NCBI GenBank assembly: GCA_036897485.1
Contig: JAYMTF010000499.1
Span: forward strand, 1-34,902
Length of the DNA stretch: 34,902 bases
Direction: 5' to 3'
Origin: Pelargonium nanum
Lineage: Eukaryota > Streptophyta > Magnoliopsida > Geraniales > Geraniaceae
The notes beneath the pieces are model-generated. The model saw only the letters and a list, made by a program, of their open reading frames with translations. It ran no database searches and was not told where the DNA came from. The position numbers were made by a program, and so were the translations under genes. Positions 32,945 to 34,902 of the stretch are shown in pieces. Every line of letters starts with the position of its first letter. Positions within the stretch are counted from its first letter, which is position 1.

Positions 32945-34343
32945 TTCATCTATTGCATTCTAGTTTCTATTCTTGAAATTTTGAGGTTTATTTATTCGAA
33001 TTTCAGAAATATGTGATTAAAAATTTTGACCTACAGTTTGTAATCAACCAGAGATGTATGTTTTCTTCAATGTTGAGTTTTGTTGGATATTTGATTCTTT
33101 GCAAGCATTTTGGTGTATAAGTGCCCATTGTGGGGCCAAAATACTGGTGTTGGGTCCCTTGTGTGTTGTGTGTGTGTGTATTTAACATGTTGAAAGAATG
33201 CAAGAGGAATAGATATTTTATAAAGTAATGTCTCAAATTCTCAATCTAGGTTGAGATTCAGACACAAGAATTGGATCAAGGCTGGCACTTTGTGCCCACA
33301 AACTTAATGGGATGGATATGAGTTTCAACTCTTGAAACTCTTGTAGATTTGATTGAGTTTCTATAATTATTTTTTTAAGTGAGACTTTTTTTTTTTCTTG
33401 TTTGAGAGTAAGGAGATTCAAGACTCAGCTAGAACATGTAATAATTGGATTAAGGCAGATTTATTGAGTAAAATATGAGTTTTAAGAGTCAAATTCTAGC
33501 TGAATTTTTTTATCTTTTCTACCTTATATATTGATAGAATTTATACTGTTAGTCTGAAGCATATTGTCCCCAAAGTACTCTAGAAGAAAGTGATTACCTT
33601 TTCTTTTCCCATATTTAGCATATGTGGCTAATGAGATGATTTTTGTTTAAATTAATGTATAATTGGTATAATTTTTTGTAAGCATGTGATATAAGTAACG
33701 TATTTTTTTATAAAACACTTGTAGATTTGATTAAGTTTCACGCCTTCTCTATTATAAAAATGACATGGAAACTAAAAGTTCAATCCAAACAAAGTATTCA
33801 CAAATCAATCACTATCACAATGAGGTTACTACTATGTGGAGTTGTTTTTCTTTTTGTTTTGTCACACGATATATAGGTTACCATTTCATTACCAATTTGG
33901 TAAAGTTTTGGCACAACCACAACACAAAATTGGTTTTATGTTGTCTTCCGATTTTTAGGCCAAGTTGAAAGTTGCTCACTAACACAGTAACACACCATAT
34001 CGAATTTGGAAATAGCATTTTCGCACAATTGACATTGACACATAGAGAGAGTAAAAGTGCTAGTAAAAGAAATAAACAGAGAGCTTTTTGAACAAGCAAA
34101 CCAGTAATGACATTTTTTTTTATCATTTTCATCATTGGAATACAATAAAGAGTTTCATGCCTTCCAACAGAAGTTGTAGGCAGAACCCAAAAATACAAAG
34201 TTTAGAAAAAGCAGGAAACAATAAAAAGAAAATTGGGGCTCACAGAGCATTTGCATGAAACCTACTAAGTTTACCATAAAACAACAGTTATTTGGAGAAA
34301 AAACATATCATGAATCAATAGGACACTTGAAAATCCCAACCTC
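32945..34343. other. Spacer between convergent NOM1 and methionine synthase genes
   Basis: It holds the two 3' UTRs. A short GT microsatellite lies near 33163-33179. TGTAGATTTGATTGAGTTT (about 33342) recurs as TGTAGATTTGATTAAGTTT (about 33720). Minus-strand frames such as 33878-34198 show no family resemblance and lie where a 3' UTR is expected. No gene called. Confidence 0.4.
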
Positions 34344-34902
34344 TCACTTGGCACTGGCAAGCTCCTTTCGGAGCTGCTTGGCTGCCGCAACCATGTTGCT
34401 GAGCGCCGGCTTCACCTCTGCGTACTTGCGGGTCTTGAGACCACAGTCGGGGTTAACCCACAAGATGTTGGTCTCGAGGACTGCGAGCATTTTGTTAACA
34501 CGGTCAGCGATCTCCTCGGTTGATGGGATCCTGGGAGAGTGAATGTCGTAGACTCCTGGCCCAATTCCGGCACCATACTTGACTCCCTCGCGGAAGACTG
34601 AGAGAAGCTTCTCGTCAGAGCGAGAGTTCTCGATGGTGATCACATCAGCATCCATGTCGATGATGGAGTGGATGATGTCGTTGAAGTTGGAGTAGCACAT
34701 GTGGGTGTGGATCTGTTGAAGAGTCGAGAGATAAGAAATATTGTCAAACCCGTGAAATTTTATCAAACTATGGTTGAAAAATGGGAGATAGCGACTGTGG
34801 AAAGGAGATAAACCTGGGTGGTATCTTCGACGCCACAGTTGGTGATTCTGAAGGAGTGGACGGCCCATTCCAAGTAGAAAGCTTGCTCCGACTTCCTGAT
34901 TG
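34344..34902 (-). CDS. Cobalamin-independent methionine synthase, C-terminal two exons (partial)
   Basis: The minus-strand exon 34902-34814 (open at the window edge) reads [27 protein letters not shown] 101-bp GT..AG intron (34813-34713) follows, then the last exon 34712-34344, starting [16 protein letters not shown] and ending LRKELASAK. This is the C-terminal barrel of MetE-type synthase, which transfers a methyl group from polyglutamylated 5-methyltetrahydrofolate to homocysteine. Zinc/homocysteine ligands are visible: His and Cys in HTHMC, Glu in TIENSR and Cys in NPDCGLKTR. Conservation is almost complete, so the gene is probably functional. Plants have cytosolic and plastid isoforms; the missing N-terminus prevents a choice, though cytosolic is commoner. 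The first ~620 residues lie right of the window. Reading through the intron gives a spurious longer frame beginning near 34868. Confidence 0.95.
   Translation of the reverse strand, partial: NQEVGASFLLGMGRPLLQNHQLWRRRYHPGLSPFHSRYLPFFNHSLIKFHGFDNISYLSTLQQIHTHMCYSNFNDIIHSIIDMDADVITIENSRSDEKLLSVFREGVKYGAGIGPGVYDIHSPRIPSTEEIADRVNKMLAVLETNILWVNPDCGLKTRKYAEVKPALSNMVAAAKQLRKELASAK

Noticed and set aside
33878..34198. Minus-strand frame of 106 codons with a hydrophobic segment (LFLLLALLLSLCV).
   Set aside because: It lies in the expected 3' UTR and spacer of methionine synthase, has no homologue I recognise, and no splice or promoter signals around it.
34713..34868. Apparent alternative N-terminus of the methionine synthase frame beginning [15 protein letters not shown].
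   Set aside because: It is the intron plus an out-of-frame reading of the upstream exon. The conserved residues continue across the GT..AG intron at 34713-34813 in the proper frame.
1..34902. Search for a novel multi-gene system, such as a biosynthetic cluster, defence island or integrated virus.
   Set aside because: The genes are unrelated single-copy housekeeping or signalling genes plus a small tandem pair. There is no co-directional module, no viral or capsid-like gene and no CRISPR-like array.

Overview
This is a window of plant nuclear DNA, almost certainly from a eudicot. The genes have many short AT-rich introns with GT..AG borders. Their products are plant types: a PPR protein, the SNARE VTI12, the Raf-like kinase VIK, a p24-delta cargo receptor, phytocyanins and cobalamin-independent methionine synthase. 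Introns and spacers carry plant SINE, LINE and MITE remnants. The species cannot be fixed from the sequence alone. All multi-exon models below were joined by hand from splice sites, reading-frame continuity and remembered family sequences; no search or RNA evidence was available.

Layout, left to right: (1) the last 60 codons of a PPR gene (+), ending at 185. (2) A degenerate LINE tail near 1500-1820. (3) VTI12-like Qb-SNARE (+), 5 exons, 2384-4329. (4) A convergent, intronless CUE-family protein with a shortened N-terminus (-), 4587-5120. (5) A probable plastid protein with a DUF3110-like region (+), 5 exons, 6328-9976. (6) VIK, an ankyrin-repeat kinase (+), 11 exons, 11513-17204, with a triplicated exon-2 unit in intron 1. 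(7) A p24-delta protein (-), 4 exons, 17962-20362. (8) Two tandem phytocyanin genes (-): one broken by a 1-bp frameshift (21297-22006), one intact (22979-23705). (9) A NOM1/SGD1-type MIF4G-MA3 nucleolar protein (+), 25222-32944, whose introns hold an Au-type SINE and a cluster of MITEs. (10) The last two coding exons of methionine synthase (-), 34344 to the right edge.

The genes are independent nuclear transcription units and do not form an operon or a gene cluster. Two encode secretory-pathway parts (VTI12 and p24-delta), but nothing links them beyond proximity. I found no CRISPR array, tRNA or rRNA gene, integrated virus or novel multi-gene system. The observations most worth a second look are the VIK exon-2 triplication with a possible poison exon, the frameshifted phytocyanin beside its intact twin, the CUE-family protein without a full CUE domain, and the layered transposon insertions inside NOM1.
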